Part shown: positions 22,703 through 32,427 of the stretch, one piece after another
How positions within the stretch are numbered: the stretch's first letter is position 1
How the letters are laid out: each line of letters begins with the position of its first letter
From: Fragilariopsis cylindrus CCMP1102
Taxonomy: Eukaryota; Bacillariophyta; Bacillariophyceae; Bacillariales; Bacillariaceae
NCBI GenBank assembly: GCA_900095095.1
Contig: FMBT01000336.1
Coordinates: 210,001-274,000, forward strand
Direction of reading: 5' to 3'
DNA: 64,000 bases
Translations under genes and position numbers: made by a program
Notes under the pieces: model-generated
Database searches by the model: none
Told to the model about the DNA's origin: nothing
What the model saw: the letters and a program-made list of their open reading frames with translations, nothing else

Positions 22703-24108
22703 AATGAAACGCCAACGCAACCAGACAACGACTAACGATAACGAAATCATTCCGACACGTGTAAATAAAGAAGATGACAATAAAGAGTCTGTGTCACGTT
22801 AAGTAAGGCAAACAGCAACTATTAGGGGAAGAAATCAATGAACTACTGTACAAAATCTAGCACTGTAATACTAGTGTGCATCAAAACTATCCAATTAAAA
22901 ATACCATGAAAAGTAAAAAAGAGAACTATCTATAATTAATAAGTAAAATATGCTTTAGCTCAACTATTAGACAGAAATGAAAGTTACTATTAGACATGAA
23001 TGAAAGTTTTGATACTGTTTGTTCTATGGTCAACTGATTGTATGAATAATGTTAAAGAAGTCAGTATTGTAGGTGTGCACTAATGTGTCACCAGCTCTCT
23101 CCTACTGTACTGTATTGCATTGCAAAACTACTACTGGGGGAGAGAGGTGTCATTCTCAGACCAGAATCACACCCCTGAAAAGTGGTATGGCTGCTAACTT
23201 ACTACTACAGTACTACTTTTACACTGGTTATGATTTTCCACAGCCACTCTTGCGGTGAGGCAGAGATATTTACAATACTACGAGGATTCGAGACAGTCTG
23301 ATTTGATTCATTCAGCCTCCCACATTCAAATCCTTTCGCCATAATAGATTCGCTCTACAGTACTGTACTTTCTTTTACCACCATTATTATTTACTGCAGT
23401 GGACTATTATTTAACCTATTCTAAAGGGATTAACGCTAAAGCATTGAACTATTATTTAACCTATATGTGCATTCACAGTTCATTCTCGAATCGGAACTCT
23501 AAAAACCCTTTTGGGCTGAGCACGCGCTAGCACACAACGAACACGAGATGAGATGGAGAGAACAAAGAGACAGCAAGTACAAAGACGGCCGATCACACGC
23601 TTTCTCCGTGTTCATCTCGGCTCATACACGAAACGTGAAGATACTATCATGCAAGCACGCCACGATCAAACCACACTTCAATGTCATTGATTGCTTGACC
23701 TAGAACTACGATTGAATTCTTTACTACAAATACACAGTATGAAACCATCGATATCATTGAAAGTTTGGACGTGTTGACATACTGCATTATAATCTAATTC
23801 TTCCATTCGTCAGAACACGTCATGCATGTCATACTTATTTGCTTCCTTTTACATAAGGGGGAAAAGGAAATTGTCGATGACGTGAGTTTATCATACATAT
23901 TGAGAGTTCGCACGTATTATTTTCCTTCTTCATCATTGGTAGATTGTGACATTAGACATTCTCCAACCTTGGTCCGGTATTGAATACTGAAGGTTCCTAC
24001 TCATAAAACAGCACTTGCGACTTTTTTTTGAAAATATATTTCAATTTTTTTTACTACTGTCAAAGTGTCAAAGAACAAATATAAAAAGAAAAAAAAGCAA
24101 TAGCCAAG
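22703..24108. other. Intergenic, no supported gene
   Basis: AT-rich with short direct repeats: ACTATTATTTAACCTAT occurs near 23403 and 23447, and GAAAGTT-containing near-duplicates near 22978 and 22998. No domain-bearing ORF. Confidence 0.5.
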
Positions 24109-24444
24109 ATGCCAATGGTCACCAAGTTTGCGCTGTTATCTCTCTTTTCAAATACTGAAGACTCTTCATCCTGCAACAAAGGTTTGTCATCCTTCAAGAC
24201 TCGTCGTTCACCATGTAAACCAGAAGGAGGTGTTAGGAGGATGTCCAGCATCTCGTCAGAGTCAAGTATGGCATCAAGCACAACTGCATCATCGGAATGT
24301 TCCAGCTGTCCTAATTTTGTGAATTGTGGAGGCGATCCGAATTATAGAAACAAGAATAACAATGATAATGATGAGAATAGCAACCGGTTACAGAATGAAA
24401 AGGAAACGACGATGACGACGATGATCAAGAAGCTTGAATGGTAG
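24109..24444 (+). CDS. Possible small Ser/Asn-rich protein
   Basis: A 111-codon ATG ORF, Ser-rich in the middle (SSISSESSMASSTTASSECS) and Asn/Asp-rich near the end, which is the compositional style of other proteins here. A shorter antisense frame (stop at 24060) ends in a possible membrane helix (LVTIGILAIAFFSFYICSL) but lacks a good ATG. Only one can be real; I favour the plus strand weakly. No family recognised. Confidence 0.3.
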   Translation: MPMVTKFALLSLFSNTEDSSSCNKGLSSFKTRRSPCKPEGGVRRMSSISSESSMASSTTASSECSSCPNFVNCGGDPNYRNKNNNDNDENSNRLQNEKETTMTTMIKKLEW

Positions 24445-25071
24445 GGGAAGCAACGAGCGAGGGATACGACCGACCCACTGTCAGTCAATCCGTGTAGAAC
24501 ATTTGTATTTTGTAATTCTATATTTCATTTGTCATAATAGACCAGTAATGTAAAATTAATACTATAGACTTTTTTGTATAAATACACCCGCACTTTACAC
24601 GCACTTTACCTGTAGTACACTTTTAGAAGGAAAGCACTTCATCCTGTAGAGCTAGCTAGTAGGTAGTGATCCCGATATACATTCTACAGTCATGTTAGAT
24701 GCAGCATGTAGTAGATTGGTAACAACTGCAGACTTAGATATCAAGGGTACTGTACTCCTAGGATACTTAATATGCAACTAGTCAAAGCTCTAACAGGTAA
24801 TGATATATCCGACGCAGGCGTACGTACGCGTCCTAGATCATCAAAACTACCATAGTAGACTTTCTAAAAGTGAAGATTTTTTCTAAAAAATGAAGCTATT
24901 TTACAGTTAAGAATATGTATTATGTTGTAGATAGAGATAGACGATGGAGATAGACGAAGGAGAGAAAAAGAAATTGAGCTCTTCCCCGGATAAGTGCAGT
25001 CCGATCTTTGTGTTGTGTGTAGTTAGTGTATGCATTTATTATTTATAGTAAGCAATAGTGATAAATATAAA
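24445..25071. other. Intergenic, no supported gene
   Basis: About 630 bp, AT-rich, with TAGTAG and GTAC-rich simple sequence near 24655-24840. Nothing else seen. Confidence 0.5.
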
Positions 25072-25401
25072 TCAAGCCGAATGGCACCATAACATTGTAT
25101 TACCAAAAGCAAACGTCCACATTAGATTTTCTGTGCGACTATAATCTTTGTTTGTGAGTGGTGGTTCTTCTAACAATGATAACCAAAAAGCGCCATAGAA
25201 TTGATACATTTCATGAAAAAAATGCAATTGTTCAATACCACCCGGTGATGATGATGATGAAGATTTCACGAGGGAACTACTAGTGCTGGTAGAAGGAGAA
25301 CCGTAGATCATATCGTTCGATGGATCATCCTTGTCGAGAAGAGGGAATGTAGCGACGTCGAAAAACGAAGTTAGTATGTCTAAAGCGGCTTTCTTGAACA
25401 T
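25072..25401 (-). CDS. Small hypothetical protein, 109 residues
   Basis: ATG at 25401, stop at 25072. The N-terminus (MFKKAALDILTSFFDVATF) is amphipathic, a Ser-rich linker (STSTSSSLVKSSSSSSPGG) follows, and the C-terminal third is aromatic (FHEMYQFYGAFWLSLLEE, then LMWTFAFGNTMLWCHSA). The alternation of low-complexity linker and ordered aromatic sequence suggests real coding, but no family is recognised. No signal peptide. Confidence 0.45.
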   Translation of the reverse strand: MFKKAALDILTSFFDVATFPLLDKDDPSNDMIYGSPSTSTSSSLVKSSSSSSPGGIEQLHFFHEMYQFYGAFWLSLLEEPPLTNKDYSRTENLMWTFAFGNTMLWCHSA

Positions 25402-27758
25402 ATTATCGTATCGTACTGTATCGTAATTGTATCGTATAGAATCTCAAAATATTATCTTCTTCGTTTCTCTGCCTCTCAGATGATATTGTAGTGATCTAAT
25501 CGTTTGACGATTGTGTCTGCTGTATAATGAGCTCGAGTAGATAGAAGAGAGAAAATTATTACCACATTAGGACAAGATCCAATTCCACTAGCCTTTTCAC
25601 CTGTAGTATTAATCATTCAATTCTTCTGCTGTATACTGCTTCGATACGGTAGGGCTATTCTTTCTGTTTTTGTTTGGAAAGATCTCTTGACATCAAGAAA
25701 ATACTGTGAATTCTACTTCTACAATGTAACAAGACACACATACGTATAATTGCATAATTATGGAATCAATCACTTATTTGGCTGCCCACACGCTTTTCGC
25801 TTTTGAAAGGTGACCGCACTGCATGCTCCATACTGTACTCTGACCACGATTTACGCACAGGAAATTCGATCAAAAAAATGTGTGTCAATCTAATGCGTAA
25901 GCTCGCCGGACTCTCAACAAAATTGTTATAGGACTAAATCAGTACATTCTATTACGTAATTTAAAGCAAGCGTACAGTATTGGAGGTGAGCTTTGTGACG
26001 CGATGATATTCCAGCTCGTCTATCGGTGCATGTTGTATTGTATTCCTCATTTATCATTGTGGCGCGCGTGTATCTTAAGCGCGTTGTTCCGTGTCTTAAG
26101 CGTGTCATAATTGCGCCCATTATTGGTGCACGACTAGTACAGGACTGAGGATTTCGTCAGATCAAAAAAGCACATGAATAAAAAAATAAAATAAAAATTA
26201 ATGGCGTACGTCCGGTCAAAGTACCAAGAAAAGCCCAATGTGTAAATCCGCTATGGAAAGATATATCCAACAGAATATTCTTGGGAAGGGAGCTATTAAA
26301 GCTGTCGAAAATGAATTACGTAGTACGAAAGTAGAATTTGATTTGAAAAAGAGAGGCTGAGCAACGAGAAGGAGCAAAGAAAGATATGTGCAAGTATAAA
26401 GTCAAAGCTTCTGTTCTATTCAACAACACAACAATACACATGGAAATCTAATGTACAAACGGGGAAGATGGGCAATCAAATCTAGTCGAAAAAATCGTGT
26501 TGCTACTACTATTACTAAAGAGGAACTTCTGCTTCGCTATAAGTTGATGATTCGATTTCTAACACAAATGCTCTTGAATATATAGATAATTTTATAAACT
26601 TTTTTTTACTTTAGTTAAAATACTCGTTAACTAACACAACTAACTTACTACCTTATAAAAAAAACTGGACTACTAACTACGGTACCCATTGATATATAGA
26701 TATATTATGAATGCACGTGTCGACATACTGGACTACTGTAACCCTACGGTATTACTGTACATTTATAGTATCATGGATGCTGCTACTGCTACTGATACAA
26801 TAACACCAACGATAAGAGAACTTGAAATTTTTGTAGTTGCACCAGAAATTACCATAACAGGATCAGTCGATCCTGGTGCGATTATCCGCCGGGAGCAACC
26901 ACAAGTTTGTTGAGGGATTCCTCCTATAGCGAGGTTCATGATGGTCATCAAGAAACTCCAAAACGGTCGTTGGTAAAGATTCCTGTGATGATGTTGGGTC
27001 TGCTGGGTGCTGCAATGATTGCTTTGAAGGGTGTAAAGAATGTCATCATTCGCCGTGACCAATACAGCGAGGTTGATAATGCTACCCACATCCATGTTTG
27101 AGAGACCTCGCAACGCAAAAAGCACCGAATAACGACCAAATTTAAATAAATCCTAACGCTCATAAATATAAAGAAATAAACCACTCGCCACCATAACTTT
27201 CCTCTTCGTCTTTACTGAAACCCTTTCGCATTTCAGTTTCTCGTATCTTTTCCCTAATTCTTTGTCGGGTTAGCTGGAAAAACAAGCATAGCGTGGATTC
27301 AATGCTGACCGGCTGTAAAATAGTCAAAGACCTTTCTTTCCGAGCAGAGGTAGACGCGAAACAATTGTTGAGTACTAATTCGATTCTTCACCCAAACTTA
27401 TAACACAAACAAACTTCCCATCAAGACGTGTGGTTCCATTGGTCCAACACCATCAACAAATGAAAACAACAACGAGGTATAAAACATAATCCAACATAGT
27501 TGACATTAGTTAACGAACACTTCCTCAAATTTTTTTTTCTGACATGAGATTAAAGTTGACACAAGATTTACTTTTCTACTAAATTTACTATTCCTACATC
27601 CTCCGCATACTACGTACCAGTCCTAACTACTTTGATACCTCCGCCCCAGTTTTCCCATCTCCCCACGTCTTGCCCCTTAACCTAACTTGTGCAATAAGTT
27701 TACGCTAAACATTTATGTTGCCTAATGAGGATTGATTCCCCGCATTTAATTTTACTAA
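25402..27758. other. Gene-poor region with weak ORFs
   Basis: No firm gene. A minus-strand ATG ORF at 26763-27095 (111 codons) ends in a hydrophobic tail (SSLIVGVIVSVAVAASMIL) that could be a membrane or GPI signal, but the rest has no domain and an overlapping plus-strand ORF is equally open. A 35-codon plus-strand peptide at about 26251-26358 (MERYIQQNILGKGAIKAVEN) looks coding-like and may be a gene fragment. A repeat at 26090-26160 recurs at 28877. Confidence 0.4.
26090..26160 (+). repeat. Direct repeat, copy A (partner at 28877-28947)
   Basis: Both copies contain CGTGTCTTAAGCGTGTCATA, then TGCGCCCATTAT, then ACGACT(A/C)...GGATTTC. About 80% alike by eye, same orientation, 2.8 kb apart, flanking the GC-rich kinase copy. 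Confidence 0.7.
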
Positions 27759-28642
27759 CTAATGTTTAGCCTCTGCATCGACGTTGGCGGTTTGGATAAT
27801 GCCACGGCGGACAATCTCCTGCTTTAGCTCCTCATTACCAGCCGCCGCCTCAAGGAGGAGATCGCGGGCTATGGTCATGCGGGGCAGGTAGAGCTGGGCA
27901 CCACCGAAGAGCATATGTTTGGGGTCCCCACCAGCAAGGAGGAGCCAGATGAGGAAGAGGCGCACACGCTCGGCGTACACAAACTTCTCCACCTCGAATA
28001 AGAATTCAGTGATGTCAGCAACGGAGACTCCATCAGCCATAGCCTCCTCAGCACCGGCATCAATAGTGGTCTCGGCTCCCGAGGCGGTCTGTTGCAGGAT
28101 CAGATTGTTGATGCGAGGCATCGCAGTCGCCAGGAGACGTTGGGAAAGGTAGTGCCGGGCGAAGGCTTGTCGGGAGGCCAATGGGGCGTAGGGTCCTGGT
28201 TCCCCCGGACTAGGGGTCCACCCGATGGAGTAGCGCATGTCGCCCAAGACCATGAAGTGGTAGGCAATGTCAAACACCGCTGGTCGCCCTTTAGTCATTT
28301 CGTGGTCCACAATCACACAAGAGTATGAGGACTCGGCATCTTCGTTGGGAATCTTCATTAGGATGTTATTAGGATGGAAGTCGCCGTGGGTGACAGTGGT
28401 GGTACTAAGCATCTTCGCGAATCGACTTGTGGGTGCAAGACGTAGCACTTGCTGCTGATGGCGACAGTAGTAGCTTCTCCTTCTTCCGCATCGACGATCG
28501 TGGCCTCGAGCTTGAACGTCTGACCGGTGGCACCACCGGCGAGAAGTGCTAACTCCAATTTGGCAGATTCAGGAAGCGCTAGTAGGGTTCTGGCTTCAGC
28601 CATCAGAGCAGACTTCTCATCGTGGGAAATTTCGACAGGCAT
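27759..28642 (-). pseudogene. Choline/aminoglycoside kinase-like gene, internally truncated
   Basis: Two overlapping minus-strand frames. The first (ATG 28642) has an N-lobe start, ELALLAGGATGQTFKLEA; the second, from about 28440 to the stop at 27759, has the catalytic loop THGDFHPNNILM, the metal motif VIVDHEM and AVFDIAYHF, as in choline/ecdysteroid/aminoglycoside phosphotransferases. Between them most of the usual N-lobe and linker (perhaps 70-100 residues) is missing and the frame changes, so this reads as an internal deletion plus frameshift. It is intronless and clearly GC-richer than the AT-rich DNA on both sides, suggesting recent insertion or transfer from another genome or a GC-rich locus. 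A GT microsatellite abuts its start. Confidence 0.7.
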
Positions 28643-28757
28643 GTGTGTGTGTGTGTGTGTGTGTTTTCGTGTTTGACTTTATCCGTATGTGAGAAATGGT
28701 GGAGGATGAACGCCATATATGTGTACCATACAAACGATACAAACACATGGATTTCAA

Positions 28758-28820
28758 CGATTTTTTGATTTTTTTCGTACAAATTTCTATCCACGTACAA
28801 GTATGAACGGAAGATGATCC
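28758..28820 (-). repeat. Dispersed ~62-bp repeat, inverted copy
   Basis: Complement reads CATCTTCCGTTCATAC, TACGTGGATAGAAATTTGTA and CGAAA followed by an A-rich run, matching the copies at 1814, 31851 and 37561. Confidence 0.75.
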
Positions 28821-28876
28821 TGTGCGTGGGGAGCTTTGCTCTTATTCCAGCTTAATCAGGCCCAAACGCGTCGTTA

Positions 28877-28947
28877 CGTGTCTTAAGCGTGTCATAAGTG
28901 CGCCCATTATGATTGGTGAACATACTGGTACACGACTCAGGATTTCA
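28877..28947 (+). repeat. Direct repeat, copy B (partner at 26090-26160)
   Basis: Contains CGTGTCTTAAGCGTGTCATA as in copy A; a few small insertions distinguish the two. Confidence 0.7.
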
Positions 28948-29234
28948 CACATCAATGATCATAACATCAATAAAACAATTAGTGTACCAGTACACAATAC
29001 AGTACGGTACTACGGTAAGTTAGTGCGGTATGTGCTTCGGTGAATAAGCGAACATGCCCGAAGAAGTTGTCAAATCGCAATCGTAAATAATGCGAAATGA
29101 TAAGGTCATAAAAGAATACAAATAATAAAATCAACGAATGAATCAAATCAATCAATCAATCAATCAAATCAATCAATCAAATCGAATAGCAATAAAAGTA
29201 CACGTTCTAATAATACGAATAAAAAAATTCCACC

Positions 29235-29723
29235 ATGTCGTCGATCATACAAGTAGTAGTAGTACCAGAGAAGAATCAAGAAAGAGATGAAGAAATTCAT
29301 ACTATGTTGGAAATGCTGTCATTGTCATCGAAGATAAGGGAAGATAGTTGCCCAGGAGCTTCTGTTTCATCCGATGTAGAGACGTCCTCATCATTATATG
29401 ATGATGAGAATACTAATACTGATAATATATCACCACTTCATTATTATACACGAATTGAAATCTCATGTCATAATACTGAAGCATCGGCATGGATTGTGGC
29501 GGGTGATGATATTTATGATGTGACCGATTACGTCGAACATCATCCGGGTGGCAAATCATCTTTAATGAAAAAGATTGGAGGTACTGTGGATTGTACCAAA
29601 GATTTCATGTTTCATTCGAAATCAGGACAAAATCATTGGAAACAATATTTAATAGGAAAAATCACGAAATCTCCATCCAAGAATGGACATATAGTAGAAA
29701 AAGAATGGTGGAAGTTTTGGTGA
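29235..29723 (+). CDS. Cytochrome b5-like heme-binding protein
   Basis: Intronless, 162 residues. The N-terminal ~75 residues are acidic and Ser/Asp/Asn-rich without a clear targeting signal. The b5 fold follows at about 80-150: AWIVAGDDIYDVTDYVEHHP, then GG, and DFMFHSKSGQNHWKQYLIG. The HPGG His and the His of FHS are the expected axial heme ligands. No membrane anchor is visible, so it is probably soluble or needs a partner. Cytochrome b5 domains carry electrons to desaturases, hydroxylases or reductases; the partner is not evident from the neighbours. Confidence 0.85.
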   Translation: MSSIIQVVVVPEKNQERDEEIHTMLEMLSLSSKIREDSCPGASVSSDVETSSSLYDDENTNTDNISPLHYYTRIEISCHNTEASAWIVAGDDIYDVTDYVEHHPGGKSSLMKKIGGTVDCTKDFMFHSKSGQNHWKQYLIGKITKSPSKNGHIVEKEWWKFW

Positions 29724-30368
29724 ATGAAAATAACAAATAGTAGAGGAAGGAAGGAAGGAGAAAAAGAAGAAGGAAAAATGATGTCAAAGTCTGGTTTTGA
29801 ACCCTTCATATTTCGTCGCCATTCCAGCGGCTGCCTCACGCCTTCATTGTATTTACATACAGTAACATACACTTCTAGGGTGTAATACAATACAATAACA
29901 ACACTCGGTGGCCTGTCTTTTCGTCGGGCCAAAATGACAGTGCAAAAACGGACAATCGTGAGTGAGGCCAGGCCAGATTGTTGAACTGACAATCACGTCG
30001 TCTACAGTACAGTATAGTACAGCATGAATGAATGAATGCAGTACATACAATACATTGTGCAGAAGAAAAAAGGTGCTGGTTTTATACTACTTCTTGAGTT
30101 AATAAAACTTATATATCACGTGTCTTTGAGCTGCATAGCATATACTAGTCTTAATACTGTATTTGTGATGTTAGAGCATTCTACTGTTAATGATATTAAT
30201 GTAGACTGGTAAAGCTATGAGGTTTTTTTTTCATTTTAGATTATAAAGTTATAATATATTGATTCATTCATTATGCATTCATATAGCGACATCATTAGTT
30301 AGTTAGTTAATTAATTAGTTGTACGGACAAGGCATGCATGCAGTCTATTGTGTATACAGTATGTAAAA
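29724..30368. other. Convergent 3' region, nothing recognised
   Basis: About 640 bp of AT-rich sequence with GTACAGTA/ACAGTACAG simple motifs near 30005-30025 and TTAGTTAGTTAATTAATTAG near 30296-30316. Confidence 0.5.
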
Positions 30369-31514
30369 TCATACGTCCGGATCAACTCTCATCCAAATCT
30401 CTATAAGTGGACCTCCTGCGTTACTGTCATTTTTATCCTCTCGCCGCATTATCATTATATATTTGCTAATATAGGTAATACCACCCATGCACAAACCATC
30501 AAATCCTTTCACTAATCGATGTTCGTTATCCGATGATACCTTCACAACACCCGAAGCAGTAGTGACGATAGTATTACTACCATCAATTGAAGAAGAAGGA
30601 GAGGAAGAAGAAGGCGATTCAGTTGTTGTTGTTGTTGTTGTGTCTGCCACAGCCACAGCAACAAGCTGTTGGATTGTAATTTCTTCTTCTGGTTCTAAAT
30701 GCTGATCAAAGGTTCCATAATGTGTCTTTGGAGCTAATTTTTGTCCCGCGGTTCGTTGGATCTGAAAACAATACGGTACAGTGATTTCATTACTATAGAC
30801 TATACTTGTGGTTGTGCTTGTACTACTGCTACTACTGCCTTTGCCATTATCCGCAATCACTTCTCCATTTCGAACAATGGGTGCCCAATCCCCTAGAATT
30901 AATCGATTCAAGAATGGACGACGTATCGAATTTTCAAACTCAAACGGTTGTACTAATCCATCGATCAAATCATTATTCTGATTCAATTGTAACAACTCTT
31001 GTACAAGTTGCATACTATCTTTGTATAATTTTTCATCGGATTGTTGTCTCCAATAATTTTGAGGTGGTCCATTCCGTGGTCCATCGACATCCATCCAGAC
31101 ACCAGTATCCAAATTCTTCCATCCACGTTTTATTCCAGGGACAGTATAATGAATAGATGGCATCGACATAATTCTTCTACCACTAGATATATGTTGTTGA
31201 GGTGCTACGGACGGAGTATCAGTATCAAGAGTAACAGGTATTGTTTTGATCGAAGTATCGGTATCTTCAATTGTTGTTGAATACAGTAGTGTACTTCTTT
31301 TGGGGGACGACGAGACAAATAGTTCCGCTGACACTGTGCCTGTAGTAGCTATTCCATTACTATTTCCATTTCCATTTCGATAAGATTGTCGTAGAGGTAG
31401 GGGTGCACGTGTAGGTGCCCATGCCGAAACTCCAGTTATCTCTAGACGGCATAACAACAAAATAATTAAGCAGCATCTACACATCATTCTCATATTCATC
31501 ATCATCATCATCAT
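30369..31514 (-). CDS. Plastid-type protein of unknown function
   Basis: Starts in a run of ATG codons; the first ATG is 31514, giving 381 residues. A hydrophobic signal (CLIILLLCRLEITGVSA) ends in A-WAPTRAP, an ASAFAP-like site with Trp at +1, followed by Arg/Ser/Asn-rich transit-like sequence. Residues ~110-200 include IHYTVPGIKRGWKNLDTGVW and FLNRLILGDWAPIVRNGEV. The C-terminal part resembles a beta-barrel ending YIMIMRREDK and PLIEIWMRVDPDV. Two Thr/Ser linkers interrupt it. It could be a lipocalin- or fibrillin-like plastid protein, but that is a weak guess. Confidence 0.7.
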   Translation of the reverse strand: MMMMMMNMRMMCRCCLIILLLCRLEITGVSAWAPTRAPLPLRQSYRNGNGNSNGIATTGTVSAELFVSSSPKRSTLLYSTTIEDTDTSIKTIPVTLDTDTPSVAPQQHISSGRRIMSMPSIHYTVPGIKRGWKNLDTGVWMDVDGPRNGPPQNYWRQQSDEKLYKDSMQLVQELLQLNQNNDLIDGLVQPFEFENSIRRPFLNRLILGDWAPIVRNGEVIADNGKGSSSSSTSTTTSIVYSNEITVPYCFQIQRTAGQKLAPKTHYGTFDQHLEPEEEITIQQLVAVAVADTTTTTTTESPSSSSPSSSIDGSNTIVTTASGVVKVSSDNEHRLVKGFDGLCMGGITYISKYIMIMRREDKNDSNAGGPLIEIWMRVDPDV

Positions 31515-32427
31515 TGTATGGTAATTCAGATTCAATACACTAGGTTAGTTGTGATTCGATTCGTGATAGCTCATACGGTATATTCTGCAGGGATGTTCGT
31601 TCCCCCCTTCTCTCGACGAAATCGAAACGCGATTTCTGCGACTGAGCTGACGAGGCAGAAAGAGTGATACTGTAGAAGCAAGATACCTTAGTGTTGTTTG
31701 CGTTTTTCCTTCACCCATAAGCCGCCGTAAAAAACGTACGCAATTCGTTGTTCGTGTTTGCGTGCCGTGCCCATCACGCGTTAAAAGTGTGATTCACACT
31801 TGTAGGAATCAATCCATAAGTATGTTATTTCATGCGGTCATTTTTTTCCAATCTTCCATAATACTAGTACGTGGATAGAAATTTTGTACGAAAAAATTTA
31901 AAAATCGCAGCCCCCTCAATCACGCATAGTGACTTGTTCGTGACTTGTTAGCTAACAAGTCATTTTTTTTCTGCCTGGTCCGTCCTGGAGATAGATTTTC
32001 ACTTGTGTGTATTCGAACGCGTTAGTATTCAGTATGTGAAGTAAGGATTGAAATGGAAAGATTCTTTTCCATGATACATACAATGGGAATGTAACTAGTC
32101 GAGCCTCCACTGGTACTGTTCTGTTCGTTACAAAAGTGGATTCGAAACAAAGAAGTTGATACAGTCAAATGGCGAAAGAGGTGGGGTTTAATTTGGTGGA
32201 CTTTCAACTACTTTAAAACTCTCTTTTAGAAAAGACACACATGATCGGATTTTTCGAAAAAAACACGTCCTACATACCCGATGATAATGGGTCTAATAAC
32301 AATATACCAGTAGCAAAATAGAAATTACTGCACTGACTAATCACCATAACACGCGAACTTCGTGATATTGCTGATAGAGTAGTGCAATATTTGCACCAGG
32401 CACGATCTGAACAACAACTCACTCATC
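31515..32427. other. Intergenic before the KEN-domain gene
   Basis: Contains AAGTGTGA/TTCACACTT (palindromic, near 31786-31802), dispersed repeat copy at 31851-31918 and GTGACTTGTT direct repeats near 31930-31950. Just before 32428, one frame (about 32349-32427) reads RELRDIADRVVQYLHQARSE, which looks coding and may be a further N-terminal piece of the next gene in another frame. Confidence 0.5.
31851..31918 (+). repeat. Dispersed ~62-bp repeat, copy
   Basis: ATCTTCCATA, then TACGTGGATAGAAATTTTGT, ACGAAAAAATTTAAAAATCG and CAGCCCCCTCAAT; closest to the copy at 37561-37626. Confidence 0.8.

Larger units (their letters stand above)
28643..29234. other. Intergenic with microsatellites and two repeats
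   Basis: Holds a (GT)n run (about 28643-28664), the inverted copy of the dispersed repeat (28758-28820), direct repeat copy B (28877-28947) and an AATC/AAATC tandem run (29141-29183) in the cytochrome b5-like gene's upstream region. No supported gene. Confidence 0.6.

Noticed and set aside
26763-27095. 111-codon minus-strand ORF with hydrophobic tail
   Set aside because: Only the C-terminal hydrophobic run is suggestive; the rest has no domain and the opposite strand is equally open, so it is not called as a gene.
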